Source: Glaciecola sp. UBA2563 (GTDB lineage: Bacteria > Pseudomonadota > Gammaproteobacteria > Enterobacterales > Alteromonadaceae). From it: a DNA stretch of 18,805 bases. The DNA lies in contig DDLV01000154.1 in NCBI GenBank assembly GCA_002340325.1, positions 1 to 18,805 on the forward strand, given 5' to 3'. The notes beneath the pieces were generated by a model that saw only the letters and a list, made by a program, of their open reading frames with translations, was not told the DNA's origin and ran no database searches. The stretch's first letter is position 1. Each line of letters opens with the position of its first letter. The position numbers were made by a program, and so were the translations under genes. Shown in pieces: positions 7,399-14,998 of this stretch.

Positions 7399-9030
7399 TT
7401 AAGGAGCAGCATCTTTTGCTAGATAGATGGTCTGTGAAGGGAATGCGAATCCACTGTATTGCTCAACGATTTTGTCTAATGATAGCAATAGCCGTTCCTG
7501 CCTTTCTAAAAATTGAGCGTAATCGGCTGCGCTGATGTAGGTGAAGATTTCTATATCTTTGGATGCGGCACTGTAACTGATAAAGCGCACTCGGAGGTCT
7601 TTTTTTAGTACATGCTTGTCCTCCCGTAAAAGGGTTCGCAGGCCGTGGAGTATATTTTCGACGTTTTCAGAGCTGGTCTCATATCTTAAATTCAGTGTAG
7701 TTCTGAATAAAAACCGTTTGCGCATTGTAAAATTTTCTATATCGGTACTTGATAGTTCACCATTTGGATAGGTAACCAGTGTATCTGTAAGTGTTCTAAG
7801 TCGAGTGGAGCGTAGGCCTATATGTTCAACGGTACCAACAAGTTCTCCAACTTTACAGAAATCGCCTATTCTGAAGGGGTGATCAATAATGATGATGATA
7901 CTGCCAACAATATTTTCAATTGCTTTTTGCGCGCCCAGCGCAATAGCAATTCCGCCTAAACCTAAGGCAGCAAGACCTGTAGTTACATCAACGCCGTAGT
8001 TCGTCAATATCAGTATAATTGCCACTATAACCAAAAAGGTTTTAGCGATTGCGCGGAAAAATATCACCAGCGACACCGCAGCGCCGCGTTTTTTCTCTCT
8101 CAAGATGTGCTCACCGCGAGTAGAAAAATTATCAAGCAGCGACCAGATGGTAATAAAAAGCGCAAGCCAGAAAACGGTAACCGTTAGCTTGCTCATATCC
8201 TGTCGCACAATGATGGATAAACCGAGGTAGATTTCCTGCCAGTAAAAAATAAATACGCCTGCAATCATGCAAAGAGGAAGGACAAGTGCTGACAGGATTT
8301 GTGCATTTCGTGATGATTCTGTTTTGTTATCGTATTTCTTGGCTACAGTACTGAGCGCCTTATACAGGAGCCAACTGACAAACACGGTCAGTCCTAAAAT
8401 TATCGGGATAGCCAACCAATGCCTAACAGGTGCACTCCGCCAAGTACTTTCATTTGATGAAGGAGGGATGATCATATCAATTACGCTGGTGGTTTCGGTT
8501 ATATTTAAAGTGGCGATTGCTTTGATTGTCTGACGCGATACAAGCCACTGCATCTCATCTGTTCGCACAGTGACACGCTCCAGTATAATAGGCACTTTTA
8601 TACCATCTGCCCTGATATGGCCTACTCGTTCAAATTCGGATGCAAGTGTCACTTCTTCCGTGCCCTCTGGGTTATCAGATACAAGCGCTACTGGGTCTAA
8701 GACACCAAAAGAATTTATTAAATAAGGAAATTGTTCAATAACGCGACCAATGGTCTCTCGGCTAAGTTCATCCGTTGGACGAGTAATAAAATTTTCTGAA
8801 ATGTCATAGGCCGTAGGGTTAGCAAGAGATATCAATATCGCTCTTACTGTATCCCGAGGTGTATTTAAAACTGCATCTGGCTCATTATCTACAGTTGTAT
8901 TTGTGTCCGCTCCCTCGTTATCAGGTAAGGAAAGCTGAGCATGTGCATTGTGAATTGCGAAGATAAGCACAATAAGAACGAATAACACTGAGACGTTACT
9001 TTTCATCAGGTGGATCTTTTCCATTCGCAT
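7399..9030 (-). CDS. MscS-family mechanosensitive ion channel
   Basis: Inner-membrane channel of 543 residues that opens under membrane tension to release solutes during osmotic downshock. An N-terminal hydrophobic stretch (12-31, ending AHAQ) looks like a signal peptide and is followed by a periplasmic domain of about 170 residues. Membrane segments lie near 205-227, 247-268, 281-300 and 320-344, followed by the Gly/Ala-rich pore helix TTGLAALGLGGIAIALGAQKAIENIVG (350-376), which is diagnostic of MscS. After it come the beta domain (IGDFCKVGELVGTVEHIGLRSTRLRT) and the cytoplasmic C-terminal domain. This is longer than E. coli MscS (286 residues), so it belongs to the intermediate MscS-like group with a periplasmic extension. 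The start is uncertain: M1, M3 and M9 are all in frame and none has a strong ribosome site. It follows the serine hydrolase gene after 21 bases, so the two are probably co-transcribed. Confidence 0.93.
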   Translation of the reverse strand: MRMEKIHLMKSNVSVLFVLIVLIFAIHNAHAQLSLPDNEGADTNTTVDNEPDAVLNTPRDTVRAILISLANPTAYDISENFITRPTDELSRETIGRVIEQFPYLINSFGVLDPVALVSDNPEGTEEVTLASEFERVGHIRADGIKVPIILERVTVRTDEMQWLVSRQTIKAIATLNITETTSVIDMIIPPSSNESTWRSAPVRHWLAIPIILGLTVFVSWLLYKALSTVAKKYDNKTESSRNAQILSALVLPLCMIAGVFIFYWQEIYLGLSIIVRQDMSKLTVTVFWLALFITIWSLLDNFSTRGEHILREKKRGAAVSLVIFFRAIAKTFLVIVAIILILTNYGVDVTTGLAALGLGGIAIALGAQKAIENIVGSIIIIIDHPFRIGDFCKVGELVGTVEHIGLRSTRLRTLTDTLVTYPNGELSSTDIENFTMRKRFLFRTTLNLRYETSSENVENILHGLRTLLREDKHVLKKDLRVRFISYSAASKDIEIFTYISAADYAQFLERQERLLLSLDKIVEQYSGFAFPSQTIYLAKDAAP

Positions 9031-9051
9031 ATTCTTTGAATTGTTATTATG

Positions 9052-10377
9052 TTAGTTTGACATAAGATAATCCGCGATAGCTTGATAAGCGGGCAATGAG
9101 GTCGGGTCAATTACACTATTAGAGGCGGTAGGGTGTGATGCCAACCTTACGATGATCATATCCACGCTAGGATCAATATAGATGGTTTGACCATGGACGC
9201 CCCGGGCGGCAAAGGCACCATTAGCATTGTGAAAATGCCACCACATACTGCGATAGCTGCCATTGGGCATGCTTTTATAACCTGCCTTTGAAAACGCATC
9301 TTTACTACCGCCTTTACGGATACTATCGATAGCACTTTTTGGTATAACTTGAATGCCATTAACCATGCCATCATTGGCAACCGCAAGGCCGAGTCTAGCC
9401 AAATCGCGCAATGTTGCGCTCATTCCTCCGCCAGAGAATGGAATGCCTAAGCCGTCGACTGTAATATCAGCGCTGACTTCCATTCCCAACGGTGACCATA
9501 ACAGTTCGCTCACAACGTCGTTGAATTTTTGTCCAGTCACCGCTGAGATAATCCATCCAAGTGCATCGGTGTTAACTGTCTTATATCCAAAGATAACGCC
9601 GTGTTCATTGTCTTTTTTAACAGTCTGAAGATATTCAAAATAACCAATGGGGCCTGCATAGCTCTCTGGTTTAGGTAGTGGGTTTGCCGCTGCAGAATAT
9701 TTCCAGATATCTGCATTGGGGTCGGCGTAGTTTTCGCTGTATTTCAGCGATGTCGTCATGTCCATAACTTGCCTGACAGTAGCATCGCCAAACGCTGAGT
9801 TTTCAAGCTCAGGAACGATCTCTTTTACGAGTGATTCGTCTTGTAGTATGCCTTTCGATATTAGTATTTCGGCCACTAATCCAGTCACGGATTTTGTCAT
9901 TGACATTGCGGCGTGATTGACATGTTCAGAAAGGCATCCTCTATACTTTTCATAAACGATCTTTCCTTTGTGAATAATCAACATTCCATCAGTGTAATTT
10001 TTTGCAAGACTGTCATGCCAAGACATTATGGATTTTGTATTGGTGGGAGTGAATTTCACATCGTCAATCCCGTTTACTAATGCATATTCCAATGGTTGAT
10101 ATCCTGACACGTTCCGGTTGATAGAAGCGGTAGGAAGTAGTTCTCGCATATGACATACAGACCAACGTAAATTTGGGAAACTAAAGAAATTACTGTCAGG
10201 CAGCATAACTCTTTTGTCGACTGGAGGTGGGAACCCTTTCATCAGCCCGAGGGTGTTGGGGTTAGATTCTTGATCGCTTAAGGCGGTTTTTGGTGTCGCA
10301 GTGTTTGCTTTGACAACAAAAAATAAACTGCTACACACACATATAACCAACGTTAAAAAAGTCTTCTTGTTCGTCAT
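9052..10377 (-). CDS. exported beta-lactamase-fold serine hydrolase (class C / NylB-like)
   Basis: Exported hydrolase of 441 residues. Residues 1-26 are a signal peptide (MTNKK, then TLVICVCSSLFFVV, cleavage near ANT). The catalytic serine and lysine are S159 and K162 in the SxxK motif SMTKSVTG. Y265 in YKTVNTDALGW fits the third catalytic position in the spacing seen in 6-aminohexanoate-dimer hydrolases and related esterases. A C-terminal block around GVHGQTIYIDP stands where the KTG-like motif occurs. Such proteins cut amide or ester bonds in small substrates, D-amino-acid peptides or peptidoglycan fragments; resistance to beta-lactams is not implied. GAG a few bases before the ATG supports the start. 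The MscS channel gene follows after 21 bases, and an exported M24 peptidase starts divergently 267 bases away, which suggests a shared role in the periplasm. Confidence 0.9.
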   Translation of the reverse strand: MTNKKTFLTLVICVCSSLFFVVKANTATPKTALSDQESNPNTLGLMKGFPPPVDKRVMLPDSNFFSFPNLRWSVCHMRELLPTASINRNVSGYQPLEYALVNGIDDVKFTPTNTKSIMSWHDSLAKNYTDGMLIIHKGKIVYEKYRGCLSEHVNHAAMSMTKSVTGLVAEILISKGILQDESLVKEIVPELENSAFGDATVRQVMDMTTSLKYSENYADPNADIWKYSAAANPLPKPESYAGPIGYFEYLQTVKKDNEHGVIFGYKTVNTDALGWIISAVTGQKFNDVVSELLWSPLGMEVSADITVDGLGIPFSGGGMSATLRDLARLGLAVANDGMVNGIQVIPKSAIDSIRKGGSKDAFSKAGYKSMPNGSYRSMWWHFHNANGAFAARGVHGQTIYIDPSVDMIIVRLASHPTASNSVIDPTSLPAYQAIADYLMSN

Positions 10378-10644
10378 TTAGTCTCATCCATATAGCATTG
10401 CGTGATCGTTAAGAACGTCTTACCCCTGAGAAAACTAGAAAAAGAGCTGTAACAGGTTAAGTCCGAATACCTAGTAAGTTTTATATACAAATAATATTGC
10501 GACAAAGAACATAATTTCATTGGGGTTTTTTGACGTTGGCTTTCGGTGTGGAGACAAACCTATGCAAGCGATGGTTCAAGCTTTGGCGATGAACTGTTAT
10601 ATTGAAAATGCGTAAAACTAAAAAACAAAAGAAGTCGTGACCAT
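10378..10644. promoter_or_regulatory. divergent promoter region between serine hydrolase and M24 peptidase
   Basis: These 267 bases hold the control regions of two divergent exported-hydrolase genes. A TATATT box near 10598-10603 could be a -10 element for the M24 gene, with a poor -35 (TTCAAG) 17 bases before it. A short dyad CGTT-AAG-AACG lies near 10405-10415 on the hydrolase side. No riboswitch or long hairpin is seen. Both calls are weak. Confidence 0.3.
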
Positions 10645-12036
10645 ATGTATAAACTATTATCTGAATTCAAAAACTATCTGTTTTCCACTGCAACAGTCGC
10701 AGGTGTAATGTCAATTTCGCTTTTTTCTTCCGCTATATCCGGAGCTGAATTTGAGCAGGGAAGGGTCATTGAAGACATGCCTGATATTCTCTCATTCAAA
10801 GAGAGAATTGAGCCTATAAACGAGATGGTAGTTGACCGCTTGGATAATCTACTTCCGACGTTGATGGAAGAAGCAGATTTAGATATGTGGCTGGTCATAA
10901 ACAGGGAATATGGAGAAGATCGGCTTTTTTATACACTAGTCCCGCAACCGACATTTGCTGCAAGACGAACGACATTGGTTGTTTTTTCAAAGGGTGAAGA
11001 TGGCTCGGTTGAACGGTTTAGTGTTAGTCGATACCCCATAGGTGAGATCTATCCAACAGTTTGGGATGGCGGTACTAAAGAACAGCAGTGGCAGCGACTC
11101 GCTGAAGTCATAGCTGAAAGGGATCCCAAACGCATCGGCATTAATATTAGCAAGGACTGGGCGTTAGCGGATGGGTTAAGTGTTGGCTTGTATGAGCAGT
11201 TGAAAGCGTCTTTACCTGAGAAATACGAAAGCAGACTCGTCAGCGCTCAAGACTTGGTCGTCCGCTGGCTCGAAACGCGAAGCCAAAAAGAATTGAATGT
11301 TTATCCGCAGGTGGTAACGATTGCCAGGCGTGTTATCGCGGAAGCATTTTCGAACAAAGTCATAACGCCGGGCGTTACGACAACAAACGATATTGCATGG
11401 TATCTTCGAGAACGGTTCGAGGAGCTTCAGTTAAGACCATGGTTCCAACCGTACGTTAATATTCAACGGCAAGGTGATGATACGACGCGTGATGATGTGT
11501 TTATTGGTATTGATAATCGCACCGTTTTGCCTGGTGACATTCTTCATACAGATGTTGGTATCTGTTATCTCAATCAATGTACTGACACGCAGGAAATGGC
11601 CTATGTTCTAAAACTTGGTGAGGATGTAATACCACAGGGGTTGATTGATGCAATGGCAGTCGGTAATCAGTGGCAGGATATTTTGACCGCAAATTTTGTA
11701 ACGGGCTTAACTGGAAACGAAATTTTGCAAAACACCACAGACCAAAGTGAAAAAGCGGGCATTATTAGCAGTACATATACACACCCTCTTGGGTTTGTCG
11801 GCCATGCCAGTGGTCCCACAATTGGTATGTGGGACAATCAAGGGCCAACGCCGATTCAAGGTGACTGGCCGTTGTATCCAAATACTGCCTATGCAATAGA
11901 AGGAAATATCAAAACGCAGCTGCCAGAATGGGACGATCAGTGGATACAGATTAAACTGGAGCAAAGCGCCGTGTTTAACGGCAATACCGTGTTGTATCTA
12001 GCGGGACGTCAAACGCAGTGGCATGTTGTAAGATAG
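10645..12036 (+). CDS. exported M24 metallopeptidase (Xaa-Pro aminopeptidase/creatinase fold)
   Basis: Exported enzyme of 463 residues. A long signal peptide (1-34: basic start, ATVAGVMSISLFSSA, cleavage near SGA) is followed by a creatinase-type N-terminal domain and a C-terminal pita-bread domain from about 215. The five metal ligands of the M24 family can be placed: D303 in HTDVG, D314 in TDTQ, H380 in THPLG, E419 in IEGN and E439 in LEQSAV. A second histidine, H387, lies seven residues after H380 as in active members. The dimetal centre therefore looks intact. Most M24 enzymes are cytoplasmic and remove an N-terminal residue next to proline or the initiator methionine; this one should act in the periplasm or outside. 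The start has GAAG about ten bases upstream. It is divergent from the serine hydrolase gene. Substrate unknown. Confidence 0.9.
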   Translation: MYKLLSEFKNYLFSTATVAGVMSISLFSSAISGAEFEQGRVIEDMPDILSFKERIEPINEMVVDRLDNLLPTLMEEADLDMWLVINREYGEDRLFYTLVPQPTFAARRTTLVVFSKGEDGSVERFSVSRYPIGEIYPTVWDGGTKEQQWQRLAEVIAERDPKRIGINISKDWALADGLSVGLYEQLKASLPEKYESRLVSAQDLVVRWLETRSQKELNVYPQVVTIARRVIAEAFSNKVITPGVTTTNDIAWYLRERFEELQLRPWFQPYVNIQRQGDDTTRDDVFIGIDNRTVLPGDILHTDVGICYLNQCTDTQEMAYVLKLGEDVIPQGLIDAMAVGNQWQDILTANFVTGLTGNEILQNTTDQSEKAGIISSTYTHPLGFVGHASGPTIGMWDNQGPTPIQGDWPLYPNTAYAIEGNIKTQLPEWDDQWIQIKLEQSAVFNGNTVLYLAGRQTQWHVVR

Positions 12037-12051
12037 ATTCAACTGACAGTT

Positions 12052-12366
12052 CTAAGCTTTGACGAAGAGTTTATTTATCGCTTCAAACACAAAATAAAGG
12101 ATTGCCGCAGATGGAAGTGCGGCAATCAAAACCTGAGTAATCGCAATACTCGACATGGCATCTGCACTTAATGTTATAAAGTTAGAGAAAATCCAAAAAC
12201 ATCCAAAAAATAAAAAAATATAGATACAGCAATAATACAACGTTGGAATTGCTTGTTTGCCTGATTTTACCACCAAAATTATGGTGTGGACTTTTATTAG
12301 TATTACCAGCAACGGTAGACCAATAATGAGGTTAAGTAACAAAAACGGCGATTCAATCCCTAGCAA
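12052..12366 (-). CDS. small three-helix membrane protein, unknown function
   Basis: A 104-residue, strongly hydrophobic protein with membrane segments near 8-32, 42-64 and 73-94. Short charged loops (VVKSGKQ, and NKLFVKA at the end) suggest orientation but no function. No family is recognised. I keep the TTG start at 12364-12366 because AAGGA (minus strand, at 12376-12380) sits nine bases before it and the first membrane segment needs these residues. It starts 38 bases after the nucleotidyltransferase gene on the same strand, probably on one transcript, and ends 15 bases from the convergent M24 gene. Confidence 0.65.
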   Translation of the reverse strand: MLGIESPFLLLNLIIGLPLLVILIKVHTIILVVKSGKQAIPTLYYCCIYIFLFFGCFWIFSNFITLSADAMSSIAITQVLIAALPSAAILYFVFEAINKLFVKA

Positions 12367-12404
12367 GGTGATATGTCCTTATGTGTTATGCGACACTACT
12401 GCTT

Positions 12405-12941
12405 TTACAGAGTACTAGCCTTATCAACATTTTGTTCTAGATATTCGGCTACGCTTTGGGTAACAAACTTATTTACGCTTTTATTCTGATTTAGCAATTG
12501 ACGAACAGTTGTCGAGCGAATATTTATTCTCTCGTCTACATGAATGACGTCCCATCGTTGCGCTATCTCTTCAGATTTATAAAATTTGTGCCAATTCTGT
12601 TGATTGTCGGGCCCAATCACAAAGCTCAAATTGTCACTAGGATAAAGTTCTTTCTGTATGTGGGAGAGTAGATCAAACGTATAGACAGGCGTATCTTGCC
12701 GGTATATTTCGTGCTCAATCGGCAGAACACTTAATTTTTTATTTCTCATATCACTCACAAATAAATCTAGCATTGTTAGCCGCATATCATAGGGCATCAT
12801 TTTCTTATTGAATGCATGTTTAAAAGACGGCACAAGTGATATCTGGTCAAAGGGCAATGTCAGTTCTAGCAATTGATTAATTACGTCAGCATGGCCGAGT
12901 GTTGGCGGGTTAAACGCAGAGCCAAAAATCGCGATGTTCAT
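12405..12941 (-). CDS. NadD-family nicotinate/nicotinamide-nucleotide adenylyltransferase-like protein
   Basis: Cytoplasmic nucleotidyltransferase of 178 residues. It opens with the nucleotide-binding signature FGSAFNPPTLGH (residues 6-17), whose TxGH element binds ATP phosphates. It ends with IRSTTVRQLL (141-150), the S-T-x-x-R element of this family. VIGPDNQQNWHKFYKSEEI (108-126) matches the conserved D-x-W region of NadD. The expected reaction is transfer of AMP from ATP to a pyridine mononucleotide, the adenylation step of NAD synthesis or salvage. It is about 30-40 residues shorter than E. coli NadD, and the main nadD of gammaproteobacteria usually sits beside cell-envelope genes, so this is probably a second copy with a salvage or special role. 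Not sure enough for a gene symbol. No strong ribosome site precedes its ATG. Confidence 0.82.
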   Translation of the reverse strand: MNIAIFGSAFNPPTLGHADVINQLLELTLPFDQISLVPSFKHAFNKKMMPYDMRLTMLDLFVSDMRNKKLSVLPIEHEIYRQDTPVYTFDLLSHIQKELYPSDNLSFVIGPDNQQNWHKFYKSEEIAQRWDVIHVDERINIRSTTVRQLLNQNKSVNKFVTQSVAEYLEQNVDKASTL

Positions 12942-13231
12942 AAGTGAAGGAAATCTTCTTAATCTACAAAAGGGTTTAAATTTATCTTAATTTCTTAGTA
13001 CCGCGAGATTGTGCAGCTTAATCATATATAAATCAATGTTAGATGCTAAGGATAGTACTTCCTATGCTCTAGGGCCGAACTATTTCAGGTTTTGCCTTGA
13101 TTTTGCCTTATGACGCAGTGATTAAGTTGCAACATGAGATTGTTGATTTAATATTATTAATGCAAACCATTAAGGTAAACTAAAGACTAGGCCGATACCT
13201 ACTTGAATGAGTTTAAACGTTTGAAAATAAA
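12942..13231. promoter_or_regulatory. divergent intergenic region with small repeats
   Basis: These 290 bases lie between the divergent NadD-like and FapA-like genes. They contain a direct repeat of TTTTGCCTT (13090-13098 and 13101-13109) spaced 11 bases start to start, which would put both copies on the same helix face. They also contain an imperfect dyad at 13049-13063 centred on AGTACT. Either could bind a regulator; no known consensus is matched. No open frame of note is seen here. Confidence 0.35.
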
Positions 13232-13237
13232 TTGTTA

Positions 13238-14890
13238 ATGAAAGGTGTAAGCTTCGATTACAACGACATCGATAAACGCGTATCGGTGGTAATAAATCCT
13301 GTTATTTGTGATCCAAACAAATTGGAACCAAAACAGCTAAAACACTTTTTTTCGCGATCTGAATATGGCGATCATTTGCTCGATGAAGATGCGCTTGTAT
13401 CGGCTGTTAAAGCAGCCTCAAATAGAATTAAAGAAGCCAACAGTGAAGAAGTCAGCTCTGCCATAGCACTGCAAGTTGATGCAAAACTTACCATTAACGT
13501 TGACGAAGATTCGATGGCAGTCAACGCAACCATTGATTCAGCGCATGGCGGAAACCCAGTAAAAGTAGAAGAGGTAAACGCTAGGTTAAGTCTTCTCGGC
13601 ATTTCCAGGGGTATCAGTGCTAAACGAATTAAAGCACTCGTAAAAGCATCACGCAAACTACTACCAGGCAACAATGTCAGAGATACTGTTGCAAAAGGAC
13701 TACCACCGAGAAGAGGTAAAAATTCACGCGTAAAATCAGTTGTTAACGACGCATCCTCTCGAGAATTTACGCCACAAAATGTAACCCGTCATCGAGTTGA
13801 TATGCGTAATTTAGGGCAGATCGTCGCGGTTAAAGCAAATGACGTTATTGCCAAAATACTACCGCCAAAACCTGGCAGGAAAGGATATGATGTTTACGGT
13901 CGTACCATTGAACCGCAGGAAGGTGAGCATGTAACGCCGATACTTGGCGAAAATACAGCAATTAATCCAAAGAATGATATGGAAATCATTGCGTTAACTT
14001 CGGGCCAGCCCAAGACTGTCGATGGTATCCTTGTCATTGATGATGTGTACACCGTCACAGGTGTCAATGTTAAAACCGGCAACATCGACTACAACGGTGC
14101 TGTGGTCGTGAATGGCGATGTGACTGAAAGCATGAGGATCATTGCAACAGGTGATGTTACCATTAACGGCTTTGTTGAATCAGCATATATCAAATCGGAT
14201 GGTAGCATTGTTATCAAAGAAGGGATCGCTGGCAAACAAGACTGTGATGACTGCTTACTCGACGCTGCAGGAAGCATAACAGTCGGTCATGCACAGCACG
14301 TAAACATTGTTACCCAGCGTGACTTAATCGTTACAAAGCAATTATCTCATTCGACGATTTCGTGCTCAGGAGACCTGATCGTTGGGAAATCGAGAGAGAT
14401 GGTGGATGGAAGTCTTATCGCCTGTAAAATAGTTGCAGGTGGCTTAATTTGTGCCGGTAATATTGGCGCAGTTTCTGGTAGTAAATTGAGTATTAATTAT
14501 ACAGATGCTATAGCCTCGCATGTAGAAAAGTTCAAAGCCATAAGCGATTTACGCACTACGTTAGCAACCAATACGGCGAGTCATGAGGATAAACTCAGCA
14601 GGATAAATCAATATGGCATTGATGGTCACATGAAGACAAAAATCGATGAGCTGAATCATGCCCTAGATGAACAAAAAGCATTATTGTCATGGCTTGAGAC
14701 AGCTGAGAATGATTCAACAGAAAAATTGAAAAATCTTACCGAAGACGTTCAAATTCAAGCACATAAGAAGCTTTATTCTGGTGTGGAGATCATCATGGGT
14801 GAGTCGCACCTAGAAATTGACAAGACTGTCGATAGTTCTGTCGTATTTTTTGACGAAGACAAGATTATGGTGGTACCTTTTAATCGCTAA
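13238..14890 (+). CDS. FapA-family (DUF342) polymer-like beta-helix protein
   Basis: Cytoplasmic protein of 550 residues from the ATG at 13238 (a TTG two codons earlier is the alternative; neither has a clear ribosome site). Residues 1-180 (numbered from the TTG) form a variable N-terminal part. The DUF342 signature follows: VAVKANDVIAKILPPKPGRKGYDVYGRTI (198-226). Residues 275-425 are short repeats such as GNIDYNGAVVVNGDVTES and GDVTINGFVES that make a right-handed beta helix. Residues 435-510 are a coiled coil, and a short beta region ends the protein. A C338-x-x-C341 pair interrupts the helix repeats. The family is named for flagellar assembly protein A, and in some bacteria it affects flagella or membrane association of regulators. 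No flagellar or chemotaxis gene is visible here, so that role is not supported. Probably its own unit; a small hairpin follows the stop. Confidence 0.88.
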   Translation: MKGVSFDYNDIDKRVSVVINPVICDPNKLEPKQLKHFFSRSEYGDHLLDEDALVSAVKAASNRIKEANSEEVSSAIALQVDAKLTINVDEDSMAVNATIDSAHGGNPVKVEEVNARLSLLGISRGISAKRIKALVKASRKLLPGNNVRDTVAKGLPPRRGKNSRVKSVVNDASSREFTPQNVTRHRVDMRNLGQIVAVKANDVIAKILPPKPGRKGYDVYGRTIEPQEGEHVTPILGENTAINPKNDMEIIALTSGQPKTVDGILVIDDVYTVTGVNVKTGNIDYNGAVVVNGDVTESMRIIATGDVTINGFVESAYIKSDGSIVIKEGIAGKQDCDDCLLDAAGSITVGHAQHVNIVTQRDLIVTKQLSHSTISCSGDLIVGKSREMVDGSLIACKIVAGGLICAGNIGAVSGSKLSINYTDAIASHVEKFKAISDLRTTLATNTASHEDKLSRINQYGIDGHMKTKIDELNHALDEQKALLSWLETAENDSTEKLKNLTEDVQIQAHKKLYSGVEIIMGESHLEIDKTVDSSVVFFDEDKIMVVPFNR

Positions 14891-14894
14891 TGAC

Positions 14895-14910
14895 CAGTCG
14901 ATAAAGACTG
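14895..14910 (+). terminator. weak hairpin after FapA-like gene
   Basis: CAGTC and GACTG pair around a six-base loop just past the stop codon, followed by ATTATTAT and not a true T-run. It may slow transcription or protect the mRNA end; it is a poor intrinsic terminator. Confidence 0.3.
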
Positions 14911-14969
14911 ATTATTATGAACGAGTCTATCCCGTCCAATAACAATTTAGTGTTTAGACAGCTACAATG

Positions 14970-14985
14970 ATTATTTTTCAATAAT
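14970..14985 (+). repeat. AT-rich inverted repeat before aldolase-like gene
   Basis: ATTATT and AATAAT flank a TTTC loop and end 13 bases before the GTG start at 14999. The hairpin would sit next to the ribosome site and could influence initiation, but all-A/T pairing makes it weak. Confidence 0.25.
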
Positions 14986-14998
14986 AGAAGCGAAGGCT

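Noticed and set aside
9052..10377. Class C beta-lactamase conferring drug resistance
   Set aside because: The Y265-KTVN spacing and C-terminal block fit esterase or NylB-type relatives better than AmpC (YxN and KTG).
12041..12051. Palindrome AACTG-A-CAGTT between the M24 and small membrane protein genes as a bidirectional terminator
   Set aside because: A one-base centre cannot form a stable hairpin loop and no T-run follows on either strand.
13372..13674. Minus-strand open frame of 100 codons within the FapA-like gene, plus shorter ones at 13894-14085 and 14089-14277
   Set aside because: They are Ser/Thr/Leu-rich antisense shadows of the coding frame, with no ribosome site.
13238..14890. 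Part of a flagellar gene cluster
   Set aside because: No flagellar, chemotaxis or sigma-28 gene is in the window; neighbours are metabolic.
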